41,591 nucleotides of DNA from CAYGDP01 sp964348665. Its GTDB lineage: Bacteria; Verrucomicrobiota; Verrucomicrobiia; Palsa-1439; CAYGDP01. The stretch's first letter is position 1. Each line of letters opens with the position of its first letter. The notes below the pieces were generated by a model that saw only the letters and a program-made list of their open reading frames with translations, did not search any database and was not told the origin of the DNA. The stretch is taken from NCBI GenBank assembly GCA_964348665.1, contig CAYGDP010000031.1, positions 1 to 41,591 on the forward strand. Reading direction: 5' to 3'. Positions 26,131 to 35,340 of the stretch are shown here, piece after piece. Made by a program: the position numbers and the translations under genes.

Positions 26131-26658
26131 TTACAAGCGGACCATGACCGTGATTAAGAAAACGCCCCCGCTACAAAGCATGCCGATCAGGAATGCAAGG
26201 TAAGCCAGGCGCACGTAGCGGAATTTCTTTTGCGAAAGATAGACGCCGAGGTCGTACACTTCTCGCACCTGGGCTTCATAGGCACTGGAGGGATTATTCA
26301 ACACTTCTTCCATGGCTTTCTCGAATTCAGGATAGGTGAGCTTTACGAAATCGCCGAAGAAAAGCAGGTTGAACGTATCGCTCTGTACTTTTGTCCCGTG
26401 ACCGGTGACGATATCACGTTTGGGAAGCGCAGAGCACACCGCAAGGATGATCGTGACCAAGCAAAACCCGATGAGCGTTGCCGCCGCCCAGACAAACCGC
26501 GGGTCGGTGAGGCGCGGGATGGTCAAGGTAATGACGATCGCAGAGACGGTGAGCATCATGTTGGCCTTGGCGTCCGCCATCATGCTCAAGTGAACATGGT
26601 GCAAACGTGTCTGGCGCAATAAATGATCCATATAGGGAGTGGGCTGATTGATCTTCAT
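26131..26658 (-). CDS. Pycsar-effector-like membrane protein (PycTM / DUF5706), 175 aa
   Basis: Starts at ATG 26658 after a strong AGGAGG (26664-26670). HLSMMADAKANMMLTVSAIVI is the signature first segment of the PycTM/DUF5706 family. Two membrane helices follow (about residues 35-54 and 58-78), then a soluble section with NLLFFGDFVKLTYPEFEKAM, and a last helix (about 150-173). In Pycsar defence, PycTM proteins respond to cCMP or cUMP made by a PycC cyclase and disrupt the inner membrane. No cyclase gene is in the window, and no HD domain is fused, so this is an orphan or housekeeping relative. The defence role is inference from family only. Confidence 0.83.
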   Translation of the reverse strand: MKINQPTPYMDHLLRQTRLHHVHLSMMADAKANMMLTVSAIVITLTIPRLTDPRFVWAAATLIGFCLVTIILAVCSALPKRDIVTGHGTKVQSDTFNLLFFGDFVKLTYPEFEKAMEEVLNNPSSAYEAQVREVYDLGVYLSQKKFRYVRLAYLAFLIGMLCSGGVFLITVMVRL

Positions 26659-26798
26659 AACATCCCTCCTGCACTAACTTAGCACAAGCCGGGGAAATTG
26701 AGCGATGAAATGGTAGAATCGTTACAACGTTGAACGGTTGAAACGGGAACGATCGGTCGGGCCAATGTAACGGCGCAGCCCTCAGACAATTCATCCAT
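26659..26798. other. Short intergenic region with TTGAA-type direct repeats
   Basis: Contains the ribosome site of the PycTM-like gene and low-complexity words such as CAACGTTGAACGGTTGAAAC. Related words occur near 25060-25100 and 26790-26815. No gene or terminator is apparent. Confidence 0.5.
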
Positions 26799-27179
26799 TC
26801 AACGATTCAACTTCTTCAGTTCTTGCCGCAACCAGTCGGCGGACGGAACGGTTTTTCCGTCGGCGGTTTTGATCTGATAGACCTCACCGGTTTTGTTGGA
26901 TTTGGTCGCGCATTGCTCGATAAATTCATCAGCCGTCTGGATTTTGTCGCCGGCAGACTTGAGTTTGTTGCGCATGTGATAGATCGCGGCTTCGCGCGGC
27001 CATTCCAGACCGTTTCGGATGAAGACCAAGCCTTCGCTGGTTTCAACCAACTGGAGGAGGGCATCAATCTTGCCTTGTTCTTTGCGTTTGGGTTCGTCGG
27101 CAACGACAAGGGCTGCGATTGCACCGAGGAAGGCGCCACACACCAACCGCGCAAAAATTACGCGGCTGTGGAGTCTCAT
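26799..27179 (-). CDS. DUF5329 family exported protein, 126 aa
   Basis: ATG 27179 follows GAGGGG. Residues 1-27 are a signal peptide (basic start, hydrophobic VCGAFLGAIAALVV, then Ala-Asp). The mature part matches DUF5329: LLQLVETSEGLVFIRNG, EAAIYHMRNKL, TADEFIEQCATKSNKTGEVY and the closing VPSADWLRQELKKL. The function of the family is unknown; members are small periplasmic proteins. It begins 12 bases after the peroxiredoxin stop and probably shares its transcript. Confidence 0.83.
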   Translation of the reverse strand: MRLHSRVIFARLVCGAFLGAIAALVVADEPKRKEQGKIDALLQLVETSEGLVFIRNGLEWPREAAIYHMRNKLKSAGDKIQTADEFIEQCATKSNKTGEVYQIKTADGKTVPSADWLRQELKKLNR

Positions 27180-27191
27180 GATTCCCCTCGC

Positions 27192-27686
27192 CTATTTTAG
27201 TTTGCCGAGACAATCTTGTATCGCCGCAAAGTTCGGCAATTGCTTCGGGTCGTCGGACGATTCGGCATATTGGATGACGCCGTTTTTGTCCACGACGAAC
27301 GCGCTGCGTTTGGCAACACCGGCATAGCCGAGGTTCAGCTGGGGGAGAAAACTATCGTACGCGACACCGTAGGCGCGGGTGACTTTGTGGTCGTAATCGC
27401 TCAACAAGGGAACGGAAATCTTGTTGGCGGTCGCCCATGCTTCCTGCGCGAAGGGATTGTCGCCGCTGATGCCATACACCGCGGCGTTGAGTTTTTGGTA
27501 AGCGCCGAGGCCAGCGCTGACATCGCACATCTCCGTGGTACAGACGCCCGTATAGACCATGGGGAAGAACAGCAACACGCTGTTTTTCTTGCCGATATTA
27601 TCGCTAAGTTTGATCGGGGTCGGGCCTTTATCGGTCTTGGCGGTCAGCGTGAAATCGGGGGCTTTGTCTCCAACTTTAACTGGCAT
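27192..27686 (-). CDS. Peroxiredoxin (AhpC/TSA-Redoxin family), 164 aa
   Basis: A strong AAGGAG precedes ATG 27686. The family start VGDKAPDFTL is clear. The peroxidatic cysteine lies in PMVYTGVCTTEMC, which fits P-x3-T-x2-C. A second cysteine five residues later could be the resolving residue, as in some BCP/Prx-Q proteins. The enzyme reduces hydrogen peroxide and organic hydroperoxides in the cytoplasm, recycled by thioredoxin. It lies between a giant exported protein gene (61 bases upstream) and the DUF5329 gene, all on the same strand. Confidence 0.92.
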   Translation of the reverse strand: MPVKVGDKAPDFTLTAKTDKGPTPIKLSDNIGKKNSVLLFFPMVYTGVCTTEMCDVSAGLGAYQKLNAAVYGISGDNPFAQEAWATANKISVPLLSDYDHKVTRAYGVAYDSFLPQLNLGYAGVAKRSAFVVDKNGVIQYAESSDDPKQLPNFAAIQDCLGKLK

Positions 27687-27747
27687 CGTATTCTCCTTGT
27701 TTGGATTTGAGGCGGAAGAATATCGCCACGAATCCAGAAAGTCAATC

Positions 27748-30700
27748 CTAGAGCAGCGTCACGTGGAAGTCGTCCACGCTGGTATCGAATGGCGCCAGAG
27801 GATTCGAGACAGCGACCGCCGGCGTGGTGATGGCAACGCTGCCGATGGATTCGTCGGCCAGAACGCCGTGGAGTTGACCGCCGTTGCCGCTCAACATCGT
27901 GGGGGCGCGAACCGAGCCGACCTGCGCGGCGATCACCGCGCTGTTGGTCCATGCCGTTCCTGTTGCGCCGCTGGCAACAACAGAGTTGATGCGCACACCT
28001 GCCGTAAAGATACCACCGGCCATTGGGTTCTCCGCGTCGGTCGGCGCGAAGCCTGCCATGATGATGGCGTCCACCAATCGGCCCACGCTAATGCTACCGA
28101 GATTGGCGGCGGAAGTAATCGTGCCGCTGAAAATATTCGCCACGCTCATCTTGCCTAGTGCCAATGCGCCCGGCAACAATCCTGCCCCGCTCAAATTCAC
28201 GTCGGCCAGAAAATCGCCTGCCAGTGCCGGAATGGACTTGGTGTCCCCTTTCACGGAAATGCTGGCGATGCTGGGCGCGTTGATGGTCGAATCTCCGACG
28301 CGAGCGGCAGCGAGACTTTTGATCGCGCTATCGAGATCAATCGTTGCGCCATCGCCTATGGCGTGAATCTTGAAGCTGGTCAACGTGGCGGGCGTTCCTC
28401 CAGCAATGATGTCGGCACTGATGTCGCGTACAGCGACACTGGCCAATGCGCCAGCCAACGTCACTCCGTCTCCGACAACGTTGGTCGTTTTGCCGCTGAT
28501 GCCGCGCAAGCCACCAGTGCCGGTCACTTCGGTGAGATTGGCTTGGCCGTCGCCGGTGATTGCTTTCTTGACTTTCACACCGAGCGTGCTGGTCAGTACG
28601 TCGGTGCCTGTGAGCGTGATGCGAATCTCGCCGCCAACGGTGCTCACCTGCATCGTGCCGGCGCCTTTGAGCGAGATGTTGACTAGGTCGCCGTCGGCTT
28701 CCTTGAAGTTGCTGACAAGCGCGGCGTCATTGTCGGTAATGGTAAGAGTGGCGGTTGTCGGTGTCCCCAAGGTAGCTCCCACGGGACCGGTCAGGGTAAT
28801 CGTGACGGTTTCCGCGCCTTCGAAGGCGCCGTCTTCGAGAATCGGTATCTGGACAGTCTTGGTAGTTTCGTTGGCGGCGAAATTGACGGTGAGAGTGGAG
28901 TTGGTGTAATCGGCGCCGGCCGTGGCGCTTCCGTTGGTGGTGGTGAACACAACACTGGCCGCGGCTGTGACAGTACCACTGCGAGAGAGAGTGATGACGA
29001 CGTTACTGGCCGATTCCGCGACGGTATAGGTGGCGGCGGAAAGTTTGATCGTGTTGGGATTAGGCGGTGGCAAAACAACTGTGGTGAGAGTTTGCGCGGC
29101 GGCTGGAATTGACTGTTGATGGCCAAGGTTATCGGTTGCAACGCTGTAAAAGCCGTAGGAATGATTCACTTCGCCGGTATAGCTGGCCGATAATGAGGAC
29201 ACGGCGGATTTCCAAGGTGTGAACGGGCTGCCGTTGTCGGAGACAAATATGTCGAAGAACGCAATTCCGGACCCACCGGCATCATCGTTTCCAGACCAAT
29301 TCACCGTAAACGTGGTCGTGGTGGTGGTGGCCGGCAATGCGGTAACGGTGCTGGTAGGCGCACCAGCATCAATGGTGTTCGTCCGGCTCGGCGTCAAGAG
29401 CGGGTCATTGTCATCAAAAATAATGGACGCCTGATTCACAAGAGTAGTGCCGGTGGTAAGATTCGATTTGGGATACACTGTGTACGTGACAAATCCTTCC
29501 CCGCGATGCGTGTCATCATCCACAGGGAGGAAACCCGCGAACGGATCTTCGGGAAACATACCAGTGGCGGGGTCAACGGAGGTAAATCGAATGGTAAACA
29601 GACCGGTTCCGGGATTCAACGTCGCTTGGATATTCACGCGGAGTGGGCTACCGTCTTGGTTGGTGGTATCCACGCTGGTCGCAAACGACCGCAATCCTGC
29701 CGGGACAGGAACGACGACCGAACCCCACCCCATCGTACCTAGTTCGAACGTGGAGAGATCCATGTCCGCGTCCAGTTGGTTTGTGATGACAACTTCCTGC
29801 GCTGGTGCGGTGGCAAACTGCGGGTCGTTTTCGAACTGGATCGTGTACGGCAGTAGATCTGTCGTCAACAACCATCCTTGTGCGCCGAAACCCGCGGGCG
29901 CGAGCAGGTCATTGGGGTCAATGGATTGAACGACGGTGGACCCAGCCTCGCCGGAATTATCGGACGGCAAACCGTCCCGTACTTTTGTGGGGTCAGTATC
30001 ACTAGTCGCTGTTCCACCGGGCAACGTCGGGACGCCGCCAAGCCAAGGATCGGGATCACCAGTATCACAAGCATTTTTAACTCGTTGATTGTACCATTCG
30101 TACGAATAACCATGCGCACCCGTAAGCCATCGTCCGTGAGGCGGGTAATAGTTTTCGTGGCCGATATTTGTAGATTTTCCACCGAACAGTCCAAGATGTC
30201 CAAAGCTGCTGCTTGTATGAATCGCCTTTACATTTCGCGCGTCTGAGGGATCCAGGCGATCCTTGGCGCTAACTCCAAAACCTTCGCCTGCGGGGTCGAA
30301 TCCAACAATCCCTCCAAGCTGCCCGTTGAGTTCTCGTCCAGCGTAACCCGCCGCATGTGCGCCGAGGCTATGACCATAGATATAAGCGTTGGAGGGATCG
30401 CCATTGTCGCGAATATCCTGGGCGATATCGCTGCCCACTTGCTCGGTGCGGTTCGCTTTTTGGCGGTAATAATTCACACCACCCCAGATTGCGCCAAGAA
30501 CACCACCAACGACCGTTCCACTCACCGAACCGACCAATGGAATCGGAACAGCGGTTCCCGTAGCAAACCCACCTGCGGCCCCAGTTCCCGCGCTGGCCAA
30601 GATTGTCGCTCCCATTCCGGGTAATGTCCCTGAATTCCACGTGACTACCTTTATCGTATCGTCGGGATAGACGCAGCCCAAATTAGCTGCCAAGTCACGA

Positions 30701-33700
30701 ACCCAGTCACCGGACGCATAGCTCTCGGATGCGGTAAACCCTGCTGAAACGTATCGAACCCTGCCACTCGTTCCAACCTTGACAGTCTCAATATTGGTAC
30801 CGGCACCTGTAGAAAGAAATCGAGACTCGGACGCGTCCGACTTGCTGCTCTTACTCATCGCACGACCATCGAACGTAATATTATTATCCTGATAATAGGA
30901 GTCCATCAAACCGTTTTCGACGATGTACGTGGCCATTTGCAGCTCGGTTAGGAAAACATCCTCAATAGAGAAGGTAATTTCCGGCGGGAGTTGCTGATAC
31001 ATTTGATCGGCGGCGATATAGATATTGCGCACAAACTCACGATTGGTTTCGCCGACGATGAGGTCCGCATACGTTTGGAACTCGTTTGCCCGGGCGCCGA
31101 ACATCGTATCCAGGGAGAGCGAAAACATTGCATCGATTTGCGCAATGTCGATGGGGCTGTCAGAATTTTCGAACGCATCCAGGGTAAAGTTGACGGGGCT
31201 ACTCGCGCCGGCAACCAATTGCCCAAACACAGTAAGGCTCCACGTTTCTCCGGGACGCAGGGTGCCCGTCGGACCGTCTTCAACCCGCGGCACAACACTA
31301 AGAGACGTATTGACTAAACTATCCGGGGAAAACCCAAGTTCCGCTTTCCCATTGCTATCCAGCAACAATAACGGAATTACCGCATCATTGCTGCCCGTGT
31401 TCGTCGCCGTCAGAGTTGTGGTGAAAATCCGTCCCCGCCGTAAAAAGCCTGGTGGTATCAGTTTTACTGCGACTACCGGCGGATCGGCCGCCACCACACT
31501 CACCACATCAAACGCCGTCGTGATCGCTCCGAGAGTATTATCAATGGAAACATCGTAAGCGCCCGCCGTGAACCCAGTGAAATCGAACGACGCGTAGAGC
31601 GTAGCCGCATCTTGAAATACCAAATTATCGATCGCGATCGGCGATCCATCCGGAGCTGTCAAGGTAACAATGTCTTCGGGAGCGAACTGCGCCCCGCGAA
31701 TCAACAGGGTCGCGAACCCCGCGTTGCCTACCGTGCCCGGACTGACGGACCGAATGGAAAACGGCAGAAAGTTCGAGGTCAATGAATAGGACGCAGCACC
31801 CGTATTGATGTTGCGAACCAATAGATAATACGTTCCGGCTTCCGTTGTGGGAATGACAACTTGTTGGTCTGGTACCGCGCCCCCCAGATGTTTGTAATCG
31901 AAATCGCTGGCGGACGGCACATCGTCAAATCGCACATACAACTCGTTCGCGCCGGATGTCGCCGCGCTGTCGAGAGCGATTTCAAGCGTACCCCCGGCGG
32001 TAACGGTGATTTGATAATAATGATCCTGCGATGAAGCCGTAAACGCGCTGTTCGTGGTGCCGCCGGTCGCAAGTTGCGGGAGTGTCAATGTGGCCGTCAT
32101 CACCGCTTCGTTGTCGGTCTCCACCGATTCGCGCACCACTTGGCTCGAATCAATTCGGAGAATGAAATACAACGTGCCGCCTACTTGTGGGGGCGTATTC
32201 ACGGTCAGTTGGCCGTTGTACGTCGCGCCAGACGCCAACCCGCCCGTGTGGGATAATGTGCCAATCAAAGTATCGTCGATGTCCCACGTAGCGTCTGTCG
32301 AAACGAACACGGAATCCGTCCAATCGCCGTCGGCCGCGACGATTTGATTGTTTCGGATCGTCCAGCTCAAGAGCACGGGATCGCCAATCTGGACATTGCT
32401 CAAATTTGCCGAGGCCGAATCAATGATTAGATTGATTGGATCAGAGACATCCTGGCGTTCAATGGCGCCGACATCGAAGAATGGCTGGGTCCCGGCGCCG
32501 ATATTGGCCACGCCAGGATCGTCGAACCTCGCGTTGCCAAAAAAATCCGTCGTTGGCGCACCCGAGCTGGTCGCCGCGTCCACCGCAGTCGACCGCGAAA
32601 GGAGGCCGAAGTTAGACTGGGCGCGATTAAGGTAGGAGGGGTCGCTGGAGAAATTACCATTGATTCCGGTTTCGTCGGTATGTCCTTCGTAATTGCCGCT
32701 GGAGGCAGTCGGATTATAAACGTCGCTGAACGATAGGTTCAAGGTGTGCGAACCGGCAACGAAAATTCCGGAACGCGTGTTGTAGGTAATCAACGTGTTC
32801 GTGACCGTCGCTGATGCAGTGTCCACGCCGATGCCTCGATAGTTGCCGTCAATGGTGTTGTTGAAGGATGTCACGGTCGAGCCGCTTTCGGAGCGGAGAC
32901 CCGTGTCGTTGTTGCGATAGATCAGATTGTTGGAGAGCGTTAGACTGCCGTTGTTGCGCGCTTGAACCCCATGCGAGTAGGAATCACGGACAATGCTGTT
33001 GGTAAGGGTAAGACTGCCGCCGTTCACCTGGATTTCGCCGGGAGTGCCGTAGGCACCGTAGCGGGCTTCGATGTGGTCGAGTACGTTGCCGCTGCTGGTA
33101 GCGGCAAATTCGATTCGCCCCCATTCGCCTTTGATCGGTCCCGTGGTGGTTCCATTATTGTTGGTATCCCCGCCAGCCGTGTCATCGTCCCATTCCGTAA
33201 AAATAATCGGCAATGCCGCTGTCCCGTCGGCGTTGAGCGTCCCTTCGATAAATAAATCAAAAGTATAGTAGCCGAGTTTGACAATAACACCGGGCGAGAC
33301 GGTCAGCGTACTCCCGATGGGAACTGTAATATCTCCATTCGTGACGTGAACAATGTCCGAATCGTCCCAAAACCCGTTGCCAGGTAGCGTGCCACCATCA
33401 ATCAATAATCCATTGACTCCATTGGACGTAGCGTTGACCGGACTGCTGCCGGTTATGGTAGGGTTACTGCCCAAGTTCATACTAATCGCCGCACCATTGG
33501 AAAATTGATATGTATTATTCGTCAGTGTGGGATTGGCGTTTTCAATCCTCACACCAACGCCGTCAGAATAACTCACCACGCTGTTGGTCAATGTCAGTTG
33601 TCCACCGTTGACGTAGAGTTCCCCGGGCACCGCGTAGCCGCCATACCGCGCCTCGACATAATCCAACACACTGGCAGTGCTGGTGCTGCTAAACTCGATC

Positions 33701-35271
33701 TTGCCCCAGTTCCCTCGATACGGCGCATTGGCGCTTCCGTTGTTGTTGGTATCCCCTCCTGCGGTGTCATCCTTATACTCGGTAAAGATGATCGGCAACG
33801 CCGACGTCCCATCGGCGTTGAGCGTGCCGTTGACAAATAAGTCATAGCTGTAATACCCAAACTTTACCACTTGGCCCGGTGCCACCGTCAATGTGTTGCC
33901 CGCAGGAATCGTGATGTCGCCGTCCGTCACATACACCACTGTGGGATCATTCCAGAATGCGTTCCCCGTCAGCGTGCCTCCGTCCACCAATACTCCGTTG
34001 ATTCCGTTGTTGCTGAAGCTCGTCGCCCCAATCACCGGATTGGAGGCCAAATCTATGCTGATGGCTCGGTAGGTGTTATTGGAAAACGTATTATCGCTCA
34101 AAGTCGGATTACCGCTCGCAATCCGCAGCCCTGCGTAATCGGATTCGGTCACCACGCTGTTGGTCAATGTCAGTTGTCCACCGTTGACGTAGAGTTCCCC
34201 GGGCACCGCGTAGCCGCCATACCGCGCCTCGACATAATCCAACACACTGGCAGTGCTGGTGCTGCTAAACTCGATCTTGCCCCAGTTCCCTCGATACGGC
34301 GCATTGGCGCTTCCGTTGTTGTTGGTATCCCCTCCTGCGGTGTCATCCTTATACTCGGTAAAGATGATCGGCAACGCCGACGTCCCATCGGCGTTGAGCG
34401 TGCCGTTGACAAATAAGTCATAGCTGTAATACCCAAACTTTACCACTTGGCCCGGCGCCACCGTCAATGTATTACCCGCAGGAATCGTGATGTCCCCATT
34501 TGTTACATACACAATATCGGGATCGTTCCAAAATCCATTACCCGTCAACGTCCCAGTGTCCACCAAGAGACCATTGATTCCGTTGTTGGTCATCGTCACG
34601 CCGGTGATGACAGGATTGGAAGCTAGATCCATCGTCGCAGCGCCCCACGTATTGTTTTGGAACGTCGTGTTTGTCAGCGTCGGATTGCTCGTCGCGATCC
34701 GCAATCCCTTATCGGAGGAATCGCGCACCGTGCTATTGGTCATCGTCAGCGATGACGTATTGATCACGACTTCGCCAAGGACAGCGTACCCGCCATAGCG
34801 AAACTCCACATAATCCAGCACGTTTCCCGAGCTCGTCGCTCCGAACTCGATCCGCCCCCATTCGCCTTTGACACCGGAAGAGGCACCGTTCCCGTTCGTG
34901 TCACCACCGGCAGAGTCGTCCGCGTCTTCAGTAAAAACAATCGGTTGCCCCGATGAGCCGTCCGCAATGAGGGTACCATTGATGAAAAGGTCCAAATAAT
35001 ACGCATCGAACTTCACCACCGCGCCTGCCTGTATCGTCAGCGTCGATCCAGCCGCCACCGTCGCATCACCGGTAATTCGGTGCACCTCGGTGTTGACGAA
35101 AACCGTGCCATTCGGGATCGTACCCGACCAGTTGGCGGGGGCAATGCGCGGTTCGAGGGATTCAACCACAAACGACGCCGTGCGTCGCTTCATTCTGCGA
35201 ATCGAAGAACGATTCCGGTGACAACTAAAATAATTCCAGCCCAAGGCGCGGCACAAAGCTCGGTAGCTCAT
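27748..35271 (-). CDS. Giant exported beta-helix protein with animal-type lipase domain, 2,507 aa
   Basis: The start at 35271 is chosen for its AAAGGAA site (35280-35286) and the M-S-Y-R opening shared with the other giants; 22 more codons upstream look non-coding. LEPRIAPA is at residues 39-46. Order: four right-handed beta-helix units of about 192 residues (about 47-940); CARDB-like (945-1062); pre-peptidase C-terminal-like (1063-1172); IPT/TIG-like (1175-1262); lipase (about 1500-1745); a DPNDLLAPAG domain; Calx-beta (about 2070-2185); and a C-terminal domain shared with the M23 protein. The lipase carries GHSLGAHAAG (Ser1635), GFDPAGEGF (Asp1659) and GAHGYSYEWY (His1720), matching pancreatic-lipase motifs. 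A glycine-rich hydrophobic insert lies before the catalytic serine. Likely an extracellular or cell-surface lipase/esterase on a long stalk; substrate unknown. Confidence 0.87.
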   Translation of the reverse strand: MSYRALCRALGWNYFSCHRNRSSIRRMKRRTASFVVESLEPRIAPANWSGTIPNGTVFVNTEVHRITGDATVAAGSTLTIQAGAVVKFDAYYLDLFINGTLIADGSSGQPIVFTEDADDSAGGDTNGNGASSGVKGEWGRIEFGATSSGNVLDYVEFRYGGYAVLGEVVINTSSLTMTNSTVRDSSDKGLRIATSNPTLTNTTFQNNTWGAATMDLASNPVITGVTMTNNGINGLLVDTGTLTGNGFWNDPDIVYVTNGDITIPAGNTLTVAPGQVVKFGYYSYDLFVNGTLNADGTSALPIIFTEYKDDTAGGDTNNNGSANAPYRGNWGKIEFSSTSTASVLDYVEARYGGYAVPGELYVNGGQLTLTNSVVTESDYAGLRIASGNPTLSDNTFSNNTYRAISIDLASNPVIGATSFSNNGINGVLVDGGTLTGNAFWNDPTVVYVTDGDITIPAGNTLTVAPGQVVKFGYYSYDLFVNGTLNADGTSALPIIFTEYKDDTAGGDTNNNGSANAPYRGNWGKIEFSSTSTASVLDYVEARYGGYAVPGELYVNGGQLTLTNSVVSYSDGVGVRIENANPTLTNNTYQFSNGAAISMNLGSNPTITGSSPVNATSNGVNGLLIDGGTLPGNGFWDDSDIVHVTNGDITVPIGSTLTVSPGVIVKLGYYTFDLFIEGTLNADGTAALPIIFTEWDDDTAGGDTNNNGTTTGPIKGEWGRIEFAATSSGNVLDHIEARYGAYGTPGEIQVNGGSLTLTNSIVRDSYSHGVQARNNGSLTLSNNLIYRNNDTGLRSESGSTVTSFNNTIDGNYRGIGVDTASATVTNTLITYNTRSGIFVAGSHTLNLSFSDVYNPTASSGNYEGHTDETGINGNFSSDPSYLNRAQSNFGLLSRSTAVDAATSSGAPTTDFFGNARFDDPGVANIGAGTQPFFDVGAIERQDVSDPINLIIDSASANLSNVQIGDPVLLSWTIRNNQIVAADGDWTDSVFVSTDATWDIDDTLIGTLSHTGGLASGATYNGQLTVNTPPQVGGTLYFILRIDSSQVVRESVETDNEAVMTATLTLPQLATGGTTNSAFTASSQDHYYQITVTAGGTLEIALDSAATSGANELYVRFDDVPSASDFDYKHLGGAVPDQQVVIPTTEAGTYYLLVRNINTGAASYSLTSNFLPFSIRSVSPGTVGNAGFATLLIRGAQFAPEDIVTLTAPDGSPIAIDNLVFQDAATLYASFDFTGFTAGAYDVSIDNTLGAITTAFDVVSVVAADPPVVAVKLIPPGFLRRGRIFTTTLTATNTGSNDAVIPLLLLDSNGKAELGFSPDSLVNTSLSVVPRVEDGPTGTLRPGETWSLTVFGQLVAGASSPVNFTLDAFENSDSPIDIAQIDAMFSLSLDTMFGARANEFQTYADLIVGETNREFVRNIYIAADQMYQQLPPEITFSIEDVFLTELQMATYIVENGLMDSYYQDNNITFDGRAMSKSSKSDASESRFLSTGAGTNIETVKVGTSGRVRYVSAGFTASESYASGDWVRDLAANLGCVYPDDTIKVVTWNSGTLPGMGATILASAGTGAAGGFATGTAVPIPLVGSVSGTVVGGVLGAIWGGVNYYRQKANRTEQVGSDIAQDIRDNGDPSNAYIYGHSLGAHAAGYAGRELNGQLGGIVGFDPAGEGFGVSAKDRLDPSDARNVKAIHTSSSFGHLGLFGGKSTNIGHENYYPPHGRWLTGAHGYSYEWYNQRVKNACDTGDPDPWLGGVPTLPGGTATSDTDPTKVRDGLPSDNSGEAGSTVVQSIDPNDLLAPAGFGAQGWLLTTDLLPYTIQFENDPQFATAPAQEVVITNQLDADMDLSTFELGTMGWGSVVVPVPAGLRSFATSVDTTNQDGSPLRVNIQATLNPGTGLFTIRFTSVDPATGMFPEDPFAGFLPVDDDTHRGEGFVTYTVYPKSNLTTGTTLVNQASIIFDDNDPLLTPSRTNTIDAGAPTSTVTALPATTTTTTFTVNWSGNDDAGGSGIAFFDIFVSDNGSPFTPWKSAVSSLSASYTGEVNHSYGFYSVATDNLGHQQSIPAAAQTLTTVVLPPPNPNTIKLSAATYTVAESASNVVITLSRSGTVTAAASVVFTTTNGSATAGADYTNSTLTVNFAANETTKTVQIPILEDGAFEGAETVTITLTGPVGATLGTPTTATLTITDNDAALVSNFKEADGDLVNISLKGAGTMQVSTVGGEIRITLTGTDVLTSTLGVKVKKAITGDGQANLTEVTGTGGLRGISGKTTNVVGDGVTLAGALASVAVRDISADIIAGGTPATLTSFKIHAIGDGATIDLDSAIKSLAAARVGDSTINAPSIASISVKGDTKSIPALAGDFLADVNLSGAGLLPGALALGKMSVANIFSGTITSAANLGSISVGRLVDAIIMAGFAPTDAENPMAGGIFTAGVRINSVVASGATGTAWTNSAVIAAQVGSVRAPTMLSGNGGQLHGVLADESIGSVAITTPAVAVSNPLAPFDTSVDDFHVTLL
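33573..33879 (-). repeat. Exact 307-bp direct repeat, copy A, within the beta-helix gene
   Basis: Identical to 34149-34455 with an offset of 576 bases (192 codons). It encodes most of one beta-helix unit. Exact identity over 307 bases, beside more diverged flanks, points to recent duplication or gene conversion. Confidence 0.93.
34149..34455 (-). repeat. Exact 307-bp direct repeat, copy B, within the beta-helix gene
   Basis: Second member of the pair. The first mismatches are at 34148 (against 33572) and 34456 (against 33880). The reading frame is preserved because the offset is a multiple of three. Confidence 0.93.
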
Positions 35272-35340
35272 AGTCCCGATTCCTTTCTTCTTCGTTGCAG
35301 TTGCCACAACTCTCTCAAATCCAGACGCGAGTAGCAATCG

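Noticed and set aside
26700..26815. TTGAA-type repeats as a regulatory array
   Set aside because: The words are short, irregular and few. I could not define a unit or spacing.
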